From JAWKOK01 sp963765875 (lineage in GTDB: Bacteria; Chloroflexota; Anaerolineae; Caldilineales; Caldilineaceae), in contig CAVXYK010000011.1 in NCBI GenBank assembly GCA_963765875.1, forward strand, positions 171,662 through 235,661: 64,000 nt of DNA, read 5' to 3'. The position numbers and the translations under genes are program-made. Under the pieces are notes generated by a model. It saw nothing but the letters and a program-made list of their open reading frames with translations. It was not told where the DNA came from and did not search any database. Shown here piece by piece: positions 28,030 through 36,349 of this stretch; position 1 is the stretch's first letter; the number at the start of each line of letters is the position of its first letter.

Positions 28030-28069
28030 GAGATTAGGGGATTGAACTCACAAGAAATCCCCTAATCTC
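28030..28069 (-). terminator. hairpin between the binding protein and the permease genes
   Basis: GAGATTAGGGGATT (28030-28043) pairs perfectly with AATCCCCTAATCTC (28056-28069), a 14-base-pair stem. It lies just downstream of the binding-protein gene and could stabilise its mRNA or reduce read-through into the permeases. No T-run is seen. Confidence 0.55.
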
Positions 28070-28126
28070 CTTATCTCTGTTCAACAGACAACAACCACCT
28101 TACCAGTCATTGCTGTTATCCAGTTG

Positions 28127-30307
28127 CTACTGTTCGTACAACGGCACGACTTCAGGCATGGTCTCAGCAACCAGTTCCTGATTCTCAGCAGAGATCCACA
28201 TCTGTTCCGGTCGGACATTGCCCCAGGTCCAGTGATAGTAGAACGGCGGGGCGCCGGTCGGCAGGTTCTCGAAGCGTTCAGCAATGGCCAAGCCATAGCG
28301 ACCGATGACGGTACCGATGTTGTAGGCATTCTCCGTGAAGATCTTGTTGTATTCCTGCATCAACTCGGCACGGCGAGCGGTGTCGGCCTCCAGGCAGAAC
28401 TCATTGACGATAGAAACCAGTTCCTGCTCGAAGTCCAGCAACTCACGCGGTTCAGCACCTTCACGATGCCAGACAGGAGTCTCCTTGGTAACCGGGCCGA
28501 TTTCAGTGCAGCGCGTGAATGGGGTCAGCCATTCCTGGCCAGTGCGTTCGATGCGCATTTCCCAGGTGCCGGATCTCGCACTTTCCTCGCTGGCCGGGCC
28601 CTGGAGTACGTTCATGTTGATCTGGATACCGGCCTCGCGCAGCAGAGCGACGATGGCCTCACCCACTTGCTGCTCAGCAACAGCGGCTTCACCGGTGTTC
28701 AGTTCGATGACCAGATTGTCACCAGCCAACGGGCCGTCGGTCCAGTTCAGAATATCGTCACCATCGGTGTCTTCAAAGCCCAACTCAGTCAGCAACGCAG
28801 CTGCGCTTGCCGGATCGTAGGGGTAGTAGACAACTGAGTCATAAGTAAACTCAGAGGCGCCCGGTGTCAGACCGCCGGGGAAGCCACGCAGGAAGGGGCC
28901 GCGGATGACAGACTGTGCAATGCCGTCTCGGTCCAGGGCGTAGCTGAGCGCCTTGCGGAAGCGCAGGTCACGGAAAAGCTCGCGCAACGCAGCGTCACGC
29001 TCGTTCTCGACGCCCAGGCTACTGGAGAGGTTGAGTTGCAACGGGAAGCCCAGGGCCTCGGGTCCCCAATAGATGGCGAAGTGGGCGTCATCTTCTTGGA
29101 CACGCTTGGTGGCCTCGACGTAAGAACTCGGGTTCTCCAGATTGGAGTGATCGATGGATCCGGCCATGGTACCAAGGGTACGGCCAAGGCCACTTTCGCC
29201 CTTTTCGAAGGTGACTTCGTTCATGTACGGCAGTTGATTGCCGTTCTCGTCGACCTTCCAGTAGTACGGGTTACGACGCATGACCATGAACTCATCAGTC
29301 TTGTACTCGACAGCAACCCACGGGCCCAGGCTGACGGGCGGCAGATCATCGGCAACCAGACCAGATTCGTAGGTCTCATAGTCGGCATCTGGATTGTAAG
29401 TGGGATGCAGCGGCTTGAGAATGTGCGCAGGGCATATGGTGAAGTCAAGGAAGTCCATGTCGAAGAGTTTGGCAATGGGCTTCTCAACCGGGAAGGTCCA
29501 CATGATGTGGTTGTCGTCAACAGCCTCAAGGGTCACATCCTCGCCGTCGATCTGCCAGGCGGTTCGCGACTTCCAGGAATTGACGTTGGGGTCGAGAATA
29601 TTATCTTCCCAGGTAAACATGACATCTTCAATCGTGAACGGTGTACCGTCCGACCACTTGACGCCTTCCATCAGTTCCATGGTCAACTGCTTGCCGTCCT
29701 CGGACCATTCCCAGCTCTTAGCCAGGTTGGGCAGGGGCTCGACAGCATCGTTACGCATGAACGTCGGGGCTGCATCGACCAAAGCCTCGGAGTAGATATA
29801 GTTGATGCCATACCAGCCCTGAGACTGACCGGCGCAAAGGTTCCAACCCTGGGTGGGAGAACCGGAGAAGTCGCGCCAGATACCGCCATAGACACCGGGG
29901 CCGGCGGACATGCCGGCGGTCGGAATCACTTGCGGCTCAGCAGGCAGACGTTCCTCGACCGGGGGCAGCGTGCCGTCTTCGACCAAGGCATCCATCCACT
30001 CGGGCTGGCTATACTCAGGCAGCGCCTCGTAGCGGACCAGGTCTTCCAGCGGATAGGTCGCAATCACGCCACCTTCGCCGGGGGCCTTGCCCTCGACAAA
30101 TTCGATGGGAGCAGCCAACTCAGCGGCCATCTCGTCACCAGCAGCCTCTTCCTCTGCCGCTTCTTCTTCGGTGGCCTCTTCAGCAGGAGCCGCTTCTTCT
30201 GCGGGAGCCGCTTCGTCGGCCGGTGCATCTGCCGGCGCGCCGGCACCGCCACAGGCAGCCAGCAGCAAGACAGCAATCAGCAAGATACTAAACAGAATCT
30301 TCTTCAT
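28127..30307 (-). CDS. ABC transporter substrate-binding lipoprotein, SBP_bac_5 family
   Basis: The 726-residue protein starts with a lipoprotein signal peptide (MKKILFSILLIAVLLLAAC, lipid-anchored C19). A low-complexity linker rich in Ala, Glu and Pro follows for about 50 residues. The mature domain shows family 5 text such as ANAWEWSEDGKQLT-like SKSWEWSEDGKQLTMELMEG, FTIEDVMFTWEDNI and, later, LRFRKALSYALDRDGIAQSV. It is longer than E. coli OppA (543 residues), like the large oligosaccharide-binding members in Thermotogota and Chloroflexota. It lies between OppD and OppB and is followed by a stem-loop. The ligand is not known; the GH4 and sulfatase neighbours suggest an oligosaccharide. Confidence 0.93.
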   Translation of the reverse strand: MKKILFSILLIAVLLLAACGGAGAPADAPADEAAPAEEAAPAEEATEEEAAEEEAAGDEMAAELAAPIEFVEGKAPGEGGVIATYPLEDLVRYEALPEYSQPEWMDALVEDGTLPPVEERLPAEPQVIPTAGMSAGPGVYGGIWRDFSGSPTQGWNLCAGQSQGWYGINYIYSEALVDAAPTFMRNDAVEPLPNLAKSWEWSEDGKQLTMELMEGVKWSDGTPFTIEDVMFTWEDNILDPNVNSWKSRTAWQIDGEDVTLEAVDDNHIMWTFPVEKPIAKLFDMDFLDFTICPAHILKPLHPTYNPDADYETYESGLVADDLPPVSLGPWVAVEYKTDEFMVMRRNPYYWKVDENGNQLPYMNEVTFEKGESGLGRTLGTMAGSIDHSNLENPSSYVEATKRVQEDDAHFAIYWGPEALGFPLQLNLSSSLGVENERDAALRELFRDLRFRKALSYALDRDGIAQSVIRGPFLRGFPGGLTPGASEFTYDSVVYYPYDPASAAALLTELGFEDTDGDDILNWTDGPLAGDNLVIELNTGEAAVAEQQVGEAIVALLREAGIQINMNVLQGPASEESARSGTWEMRIERTGQEWLTPFTRCTEIGPVTKETPVWHREGAEPRELLDFEQELVSIVNEFCLEADTARRAELMQEYNKIFTENAYNIGTVIGRYGLAIAERFENLPTGAPPFYYHWTWGNVRPEQMWISAENQELVAETMPEVVPLYEQ

Positions 30308-30384
30308 CTTTCCTCCATTCGGTGTGATAAAGATACGATATTTGGAAACACAAAGATCTCGGGTTGCCCTTCGACTAACTGACC

Positions 30385-30427
30385 TTTCTCCGTGATCTCC
30401 GTGTATTCTCCGTGCCTCTGTGTTGAA
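30385..30427. repeat. class A dispersed repeat between OppD and the binding protein
   Basis: TTTCTCCGTGATCTCCGTGT is followed by TTCTCCGTGCCTCTGTGTTGA, the reverse orientation of the class A repeat. It ends within four bases of the OppD stop codon. Confidence 0.7.
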
Positions 30428-30430
30428 AAA

Positions 30431-31517
30431 TCACTCGTGCAACCAACACGCCGCCCAATGATCGGGCTGATGCTCACGCAACGGCGGCAATTCCTCGCGA
30501 CAAACCTTCATGGTGTGCGGACAGCGAGATGCAAATGCGCAGCCGTCGATGACATCCATTGGGCTGGGTACCATGCCTTCAATGGGCACAAGTGATTTAC
30601 TTTTCCTACCCAAGACCGGCACCGAATTGAGTAGTCCTTCGGTGTACGGGTGCATGGGCATGTGAAAAATCGTGCGGGTATCGCTATACTCAACCACCCT
30701 GACCCAGATACATGACCGCCACAAAATCGGCGATCTGCGATACAACGCCCAGGTTGTGGGTGATCATGACGATCGACGAATCGTAGTCACGCTGGAGTTC
30801 ACGCATCAGATCAAGAATCTGGGCCTGAACAGTCACATCCAGTGCCGTCGTCGGCTCATCGGCCAATAGAATCGATGGGTTGCACGACAACGCCAGCGCG
30901 ATCATGACACGTTGGCGCATACCGCCGCTCAGCTGATGGGGATACTCGTTGACCCGCTGTGCGGGCGCATTCATGTGCACCCGATAGAGCATCTGTTCGG
31001 CGATCTCCATGGCCTCGTTCTTGCTTACCCGCTGATGCAGCATGACCGACTCGGCAATCTGGCTACCGACAGTCTGTAGCGGATTGAGCGAAGTCATTGG
31101 CTCTTGGAAGATCATGGCAATTTCGCCGCCGCGAATATGCCGCATCTTGGGACCCTTGGGATCAAGTTGAGCCAGATCTGTCGGTTCGCCGCCATCCTTG
31201 GGGTAGAGAAGAATCTCGCCCTGATCAATTTTGCCGGGCGGCCATTTGACCAGACGCATGATTGACTGAGCCGTCACACTCTTGCCACAACCACTTTCGC
31301 CCACCAACCCGAGCGTCTGTCGTCGCCCCAAAGAAAGATCGACACCGCGCACAGCCCGTACAGTCCCCTTCTCTAGATAGAAAGAGGTATGCATATTCTT
31401 GATGTCGAGGATGGTGTCGTCAATGGAGGCGTTGGGCGTACGGTCGGATACGACCTTTGTCGGGCTCTGGGTCTGTAGTGGGTCAGGAGCGGTACTGCTG
31501 GATGGCTCGGTTGACAT
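30431..31517 (-). CDS. oligopeptide/oligosaccharide ABC transporter ATPase, OppD type, one frameshift
   Basis: This is the second ATPase of the importer. It has Walker A GLVGESGCGKSVTAQSIM, Q-loop MIFQEPMTSLNPLQT, the signature LSGGMRQRVMIALAL, Walker B ILLADEPTTALDV and the H-switch MITHNLGVV. The frame that starts at 31517 stops at 30690 after VMYLGQGG. The sequence VRVVEYSDTRTIFHMPMHPY continues in the next frame to 30431. Removing one C near 30705 (ggtCagggtggtt) restores the standard YLGRVVEYSD. The restored product is about 361 residues, with the cysteine-bearing CAFASRCPHTMKVC tail. The start has AGGA about nine bases upstream. A receiver-domain gene precedes it by 11 bases. Confidence 0.88.
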
Positions 31518-31528
31518 CTTTGACAATC

Positions 31529-31951
31529 CTAACTTGATTTAGAAGAGATCGGCCTGGCGTCGGCCAAATCTGACGGCAGCTCGCCGATTACTTTTTCCAA
31601 GGCAGCAAGTAATCTTGCCGGGACTACAGGCTTAATCAAATAGTTAGCTGCCCCCATTTCCGACCAGCGACGGCGCTCATCAACAGTGCTGCATAGAATG
31701 ATGGGTGGGCGCTTCGAGTGACTCGCCTTTGATTCAGGTGGAAGTTGGGAGAGAAACCACCAGACCTCGCCGCCCAGGGTTGCCGGCTCAAGCACAATTG
31801 CCTTGATCTGCTTGGTCTGCAACGCCATGACCGCCTCACGCGCACTGCCACATGCCTCAACGCAAAATGACCGTCCAAGTTCACGGCGATACAGTTCACG
31901 TGTGGCGACATCAGCCTCCACGATGAGAATCGCCGGATCTGTGCATGCCAT
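31529..31951 (-). CDS. atypical receiver-domain protein with Glu at the phosphorylation site
   Basis: The 140-residue protein reads ILIVEADVATRELYRRELG at the start and AIVLEPATLGGEVWWFL at the place of the phospho-acceptor. The usual acidic pair is E12-A13-D14 and the acceptor aspartate is Glu55. The conserved lysine is kept in ANYLIKPVVPARLL. Aspartate-to-glutamate changes often mimic a constitutively phosphorylated state. There is no output domain. The start at 31951 is supported by the domain boundary; the open frame upstream to 32341 overlaps the next gene and is unlike any receiver. It lies between the hybrid kinase gene (203 bases upstream) and OppD (11 bases downstream) on the same strand, so it is probably cotranscribed. 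Its role in signalling is inference. Confidence 0.75.
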   Translation of the reverse strand: MACTDPAILIVEADVATRELYRRELGRSFCVEACGSAREAVMALQTKQIKAIVLEPATLGGEVWWFLSQLPPESKASHSKRPPIILCSTVDERRRWSEMGAANYLIKPVVPARLLAALEKVIGELPSDLADARPISSKSS

Positions 31952-32153
31952 GAGAATCGCGCCTACCGATCGTCGGGCTCGTTGGCGACAACGGCAAATG
32001 AGCTGCGCCGATGCCAAGATGGGTGCTTCAGACTGATTAATGGGAAGACTCCATACAGAATACGCGGCAAAAGAGCGATCTGTCTTGGATAAAAATGACT
32101 CATTTTTGGACAAATACGCACCAATTTGCACTTCTGCGCGATAATAAAGACGT

Positions 32154-34859
32154 CTATGAAGGTGACGAGGAAGGTGACGAAGAGCGGCGCTGGCGATAGG
32201 TTTTTCGATAGGCCAGGGGCGGTTGACCGATTTCTCTGCGGAATATGCGGCTGAAGTAGGCTGCATCATTGTAGCCGACCTTGCCGGCAATCTCAGTGAC
32301 GCTGTCATTGCTGGAGAGCAACAATTTTTGCGCCTCGGCAATGCGCAAACGATTCAAGTATTGGCCGGGAGACATCCCGATCTCCTGGCGAAACAGACGC
32401 GAAACATAGGCTGGACTGGCTCCTACGCTGTCTGCAATCTCCTGACGGGTGATGGACACCGTCTGGTTTTCCTGAATATATAGCGCTGTCCGCTGGACCA
32501 GCTCGCCCGCATGCTGAAGTGCACCGTTCAGAATCGGATCATTGAAGATGGTCTCCGATTTCATCGCGGATACCGGAGATCTTGTCGAGTTGTCGCCATC
32601 CTCGGACTCTTCTTCGATCTGGACAAGCGGCAAATAAACATGGCAGACGGTTCCCTGCTCATCACTGCTGTCGATCTCGATCTTTCCACCATGGAGTTTG
32701 ACAAGTCGATTGGTCACACTCAAACCCAGACCAATGCCGGCCTGCACTCGTTCTGCATCGCCGCCGGATTGCTCGGACGCTGAGAAGGCTTCGAAGATAT
32801 GTTCCTGCATCTTCTCGGTGATCCCGCTGCCGGTATCTTCAACCCAGATATGAAGGTACGCTCCCTCGGCCGCAGCCCCTAGGGTAATATGGCCGGATTC
32901 GGTGAACTTGCTTGCATTGCTAAGCAAGTTCAACACGATCTGCCGCACACGGACCGGATCAGCGTCAATCAAAGGCAGTTTCTTTGGCAACTGCATCCGC
33001 CATTCGACGACCTGGCCCGCATATTGGTTTTCACCAAAGCTACCTGCCATGCCATGAAATGTCTCCTGCAGCAGCGTGAGCGGCTCAAAAGATTCGGGGA
33101 AGATATCCAGTGCACCGATGTCGGCAAGTGACATGTCCAATAGGTCATTGATCAGCCGCACCAGATGCTCGCCGCTGTTGCGAATGTATCCGAGGTCGTG
33201 GATGAGCTCTTTGGGAAGCGCTGTACCGTAGGGATTTGGTTCGCTCAGTGCAGCCTGGCTGTAGCCGAGGACAACGTTTAGCGGCGTACGCAGTTGATGG
33301 CTGATATTGGCCAGAAGACGTGTTTTGAGATGGTTGGCCTTTTCGGCTTCCGCCCGCGCCGCCAATGCATCTGCATATAGCTCCGTGTTGCGCATGGCGA
33401 CCCCCAGTTGATCGGCCAATGACTGTAGGGCATCCAACTCAATGCGCGTATGGCGCCGTAATTGCCGGCTGTGCAAATCGAGAACGCCAAGGGTTTTGAC
33501 GCCCAGACGAATCGGTGCGACAACTCGCGAGCGCGTCTCCGGCCAATATGGATCAGGAGCAAAGCGTTGGCTGTGACGTGTATCCGGCACAAACGCAACC
33601 CGATTGCGCAGCAACGCATGGCCCAGCACCGAAGAATCTGCCAATGCCACCCGAACGGGATTGCCGTTCTCCACACCGGGCCGATCCAGAATTAGCGCCT
33701 GACCATCCTCACACCAGAGAAAGATCTGCACATCGTCATAGCCGTAGTTGGTTCGAATCAGTTCGGCAATCTCATAAGAAAAGGCGTCTCGATCGATGAT
33801 CGAGCCCATACGCCGGTTGATGGCCAGGCTGGTCTCCAGTTCAACGAGACGCTGGGCTTCCTGATTGCGATTCACACCAACCAGCCGCGAGGGCATATCG
33901 GCGATAGCGGCCAGTTTGGTCAATGCGAACTCGGCGACATTCTCCCGATCGATCAACACCGGTTGGTAAAAAAAACGGGGTGGCAGCGCCTCACCTCTGG
34001 CGACCTGAAAGGCCAGCGCAACCGCCTTTTCGGCAATGTCAGCGGCCGATGTCGCCACTGTTGCCGACATACCACCCTGTGAGATCGAAGTGATTGCCAA
34101 CGGATCGCCGTTGATGCCGACAACAGTAGCGCCCGGCTGTAGCAACCCATATTCCGTGCACACCTCATAGGCCGCCAGCGCCAGTGTGTCAGACAGTCCG
34201 AATAGACCATCAAACGGCTGATCGTGATCAGCCAATGCCCCTCGCAGGGCATCCAGCGTCCCGGCGTAGTCCCAGGGGGTCTGCGCATGCACACATCTGA
34301 CACCCTTGGCACGGCCAAAAATATCCAGGGCGGCCAGCACTCGGCTGCTGCTCTTCTCTCGATCGGCATGCAGACGTCCGCCAGCAATCAGGACATTACC
34401 TTGTCCGCCCAATCGTTCAACAAGGTAATTGCAGGCCATTTCCGCCGACAACGATAGCTCCGGGGGAGACGAAAAGAGCGGATGCTCGATATCGCGATCG
34501 ATCAGAGCGATCACCGGCAACCCACGCTCCAGGACGCCTTGAATGACCGCCAAGCCGTATGGAACGGCGATCAACACATCCAATTCGAGGGCCATGATCT
34601 CTTCGACTTTGGTCGCGGCCTCATCAGGGTGCGAAAACTCGACGTTTAGCTCCATCTCGATCAGTTCAATCGGGCGATCTGCGGCCTGCTGCCGTCGAAA
34701 TTCCACATCGGCGGGAAAGAGGTTCGAATGCAGTGAAGAGGGCCGGCAGATACGCCAGACCGTCTCGTTGACCTCGACCCAGTACGGATCAATTGAATCG
34801 ATTTGAAGACCAATGCGAATGGGACGCTCGATAGATGCGTCGCGTCTGGACCGATCCAT
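32154..34859 (-). CDS. soluble sensor hybrid: LacI-type sugar-binding, GAF, histidine kinase, AraC
   Basis: The 901-residue protein combines four modules. Residues 13-310 form a periplasmic-binding/LacI-type sugar-binding domain (IRIGLQIDSIDPYWVEVNE, VVGINGDPLAITSISQGGMS). Residues 340-495 are GAF-like. Residues 505-750 are a histidine kinase with H521 in NISHQLRTPLN, an N-box around N648, DTGSGI at 675-680 and GIGLGLSV at 708-715. Residues 785-890 are an AraC-type double helix-turn-helix (ITRQEIADSVGASPAYVSRL, then VTEIAGKVGYNDAAYFSRIF). No membrane segment or signal peptide is present, so sugar is sensed in the cytoplasm and the DNA-binding domain is on the same chain. It heads the transporter and GH4 cluster, which it probably controls. 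Whether the kinase is active, or only a dimer and ATP-sensing module, is unknown. Confidence 0.92.
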   Translation of the reverse strand: MDRSRRDASIERPIRIGLQIDSIDPYWVEVNETVWRICRPSSLHSNLFPADVEFRRQQAADRPIELIEMELNVEFSHPDEAATKVEEIMALELDVLIAVPYGLAVIQGVLERGLPVIALIDRDIEHPLFSSPPELSLSAEMACNYLVERLGGQGNVLIAGGRLHADREKSSSRVLAALDIFGRAKGVRCVHAQTPWDYAGTLDALRGALADHDQPFDGLFGLSDTLALAAYEVCTEYGLLQPGATVVGINGDPLAITSISQGGMSATVATSAADIAEKAVALAFQVARGEALPPRFFYQPVLIDRENVAEFALTKLAAIADMPSRLVGVNRNQEAQRLVELETSLAINRRMGSIIDRDAFSYEIAELIRTNYGYDDVQIFLWCEDGQALILDRPGVENGNPVRVALADSSVLGHALLRNRVAFVPDTRHSQRFAPDPYWPETRSRVVAPIRLGVKTLGVLDLHSRQLRRHTRIELDALQSLADQLGVAMRNTELYADALAARAEAEKANHLKTRLLANISHQLRTPLNVVLGYSQAALSEPNPYGTALPKELIHDLGYIRNSGEHLVRLINDLLDMSLADIGALDIFPESFEPLTLLQETFHGMAGSFGENQYAGQVVEWRMQLPKKLPLIDADPVRVRQIVLNLLSNASKFTESGHITLGAAAEGAYLHIWVEDTGSGITEKMQEHIFEAFSASEQSGGDAERVQAGIGLGLSVTNRLVKLHGGKIEIDSSDEQGTVCHVYLPLVQIEEESEDGDNSTRSPVSAMKSETIFNDPILNGALQHAGELVQRTALYIQENQTVSITRQEIADSVGASPAYVSRLFRQEIGMSPGQYLNRLRIAEAQKLLLSSNDSVTEIAGKVGYNDAAYFSRIFRREIGQPPLAYRKTYRQRRSSSPSSSPS

Positions 34860-35353
34860 CTGTTGTCGTTGGACTGGATACTGCCCCAGTTGATGCAGTG
34901 GGCAACAAGTTTGAGTTGTCTATTGTTTGCACTTTCATTGTCTTTTCACCGGCTGTTCACACAGGACCTCTGCGACAGATTTTTGCGCCGGGTTTCGTCG
35001 CAGGGATTCATCAATGAATCCTCCTTGTCGATCCGCCTGAGCGTCATTGTGGGGATGCATCGCAAATGATGGTCGCAAATGGTAGCGGACAAAAGCCATC
35101 CCCAAATGTGCCGATGGGCGTTGCGTAGACAAAATTTTCTGGTACATTCCGGGATTACAGCTCTGACGGAATTCGACTGAAACCTGAGCAATACCCACAA
35201 TAAGCTGCGAGCGTGCTAACCGCTAAGGCCCATGGTATCATACCGCCATAGCCGTAACCAACCAGCCAGAATCAATGAGTCTATCTCCAAGTTTGGGACC
35301 ACTCGTGCGACGCCCCACGGTTGGGATGGACCAAGAATTAACGGAGCCAAGAA
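34860..35353. other. intergenic region between divergent regulator and aldolase genes
   Basis: This 494-base gap should hold the promoters of the hybrid sensor gene (minus) and the DapA-family gene (plus). A palindrome GGTATCATACC lies at 35234-35244. I see no clear -35/-10 pair and no believable gene; frames here are short and lack ribosome binding sites. Confidence 0.45.
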
Positions 35354-36259
35354 ATGAGCGAGTCCAATAATTTCCGAGGCGTCTTTGCACCAGTGCTCAC
35401 CCCCTTCCACACAGACCTAACGCCCGATACCGAGCGCTGGATTGCGTTTAGCCGCCATCTCCTCGATAGTGGTTGTCATGGCCTCTGCCCATTCGGCACC
35501 ACCAGTGAAGCCAACTCAGTCGGCATGGAAGAACGCATGGACATGCTGGAGCAATTGGTGGCCGCCGGCATTCCAGCAAGCAAGCTCATGCCGGGCACAG
35601 GCATGTGCGCCATACCTGATTCGGTGCGCCTTACAGCCCACGCCGTGAATCAGGGAGTAGGCGGCGTACTCATGCTGCCACCGTTCTTCTACAAAGGTGT
35701 ATCCGACGATGGGCTCTTTGCAGGCATTGCTGAAGTGATCGAAGGTGTAGGTGACGAGCGCCTGCGCATCTATCTCTACCACATCCCGCCCATTGCCCAG
35801 GTCGGCTTCCCCCTCAGTGTGATTGAACGGCTGGTCAGCGCCTATCCCAGCACGGTTGTCGGCGTTAAAGATAGCTCGCGCGATTGGAACAACCTGCGTT
35901 CCATCCTGACGACGTTCTCGAATACGAGTTTCAGCACATTTACCGGATCAGAGCTGTTCCTGCTGGAAACCCTACGTCTGGGCGGCGCCGGCACTATCTC
36001 GTCCATGTCCAATCTGATTCCAGAGAAGCTGCGCAAACTTTATGACAATTGGCCGTCTGATGATGCCGAGGCGTTGCAGCTAGAGGCCGATGGCATGCGC
36101 ACCACGATAGAGGGGTACGCCCAGATTCCGGCCATCAAAGCCATCATCGCAGACCGCTTCGATGACATCGGTTGGCGGACAGTTCGCCCGCCGCTGGTGA
36201 CGCTCAACGATGACGAAGCCGCGGACGTGCTTGCCAGGGTCGAGGCGCTAGAATCCTAG
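35354..36259 (+). CDS. dihydrodipicolinate synthase/N-acetylneuraminate lyase family aldolase
   Basis: The 301-residue protein is a class I aldolase with a TIM-barrel fold. The Schiff-base lysine is K172 in TVVGVKDSSRDW and the catalytic tyrosine is Y142 in IYLYHIPPIAQVG. The phosphate/carboxylate-binding GTTSEANSV lies near residue 50. Members cleave or form keto-acids such as N-acetylneuraminate, 2-keto-3-deoxy sugars or dihydrodipicolinate. The chromosomal setting beside LacI and sugar transport genes suggests breakdown of a sugar-derived keto acid rather than lysine synthesis; this is inference. A GGAG site precedes the start. The following gene, lacI, has its own promoter. Confidence 0.88.
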   Translation: MSESNNFRGVFAPVLTPFHTDLTPDTERWIAFSRHLLDSGCHGLCPFGTTSEANSVGMEERMDMLEQLVAAGIPASKLMPGTGMCAIPDSVRLTAHAVNQGVGGVLMLPPFFYKGVSDDGLFAGIAEVIEGVGDERLRIYLYHIPPIAQVGFPLSVIERLVSAYPSTVVGVKDSSRDWNNLRSILTTFSNTSFSTFTGSELFLLETLRLGGAGTISSMSNLIPEKLRKLYDNWPSDDAEALQLEADGMRTTIEGYAQIPAIKAIIADRFDDIGWRTVRPPLVTLNDDEAADVLARVEALES

Positions 36260-36270
36260 AACACAAACGC

Positions 36271-36314
36271 TTGACATGTTTGGAGCATATGCTACAATCC
36301 TGATACCGTTTCCG
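36271..36314 (+). promoter_or_regulatory. promoter and putative operator of the LacI-family gene
   Basis: TTGACA (36271-36276) and TACAAT (36293-36298) are 16 bases apart and close to consensus. Directly downstream, TGATACCGTTTCCG (36301-36314) fits the LacI-family operator pattern TGNNANCGNTNNCA except at the last base, which suggests autorepression. Confidence 0.65.
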
Positions 36315-36349
36315 TCATTCAACCAAATCTACTATTTCAAGCCAAAACA

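Noticed and set aside
29036..30382. Long plus-strand open frame (448 codons) opposite the binding-protein gene
   Set aside because: It lies antisense to a clear lipoprotein gene with a signal peptide and family motifs. Its protein has no motifs and reflects the codon bias of the real gene.
31952..32341. N-terminal extension of the receiver protein
   Set aside because: It overlaps the hybrid sensor gene in another frame and has no similarity to receiver domains. The ATG at 31951 starts at the domain boundary.
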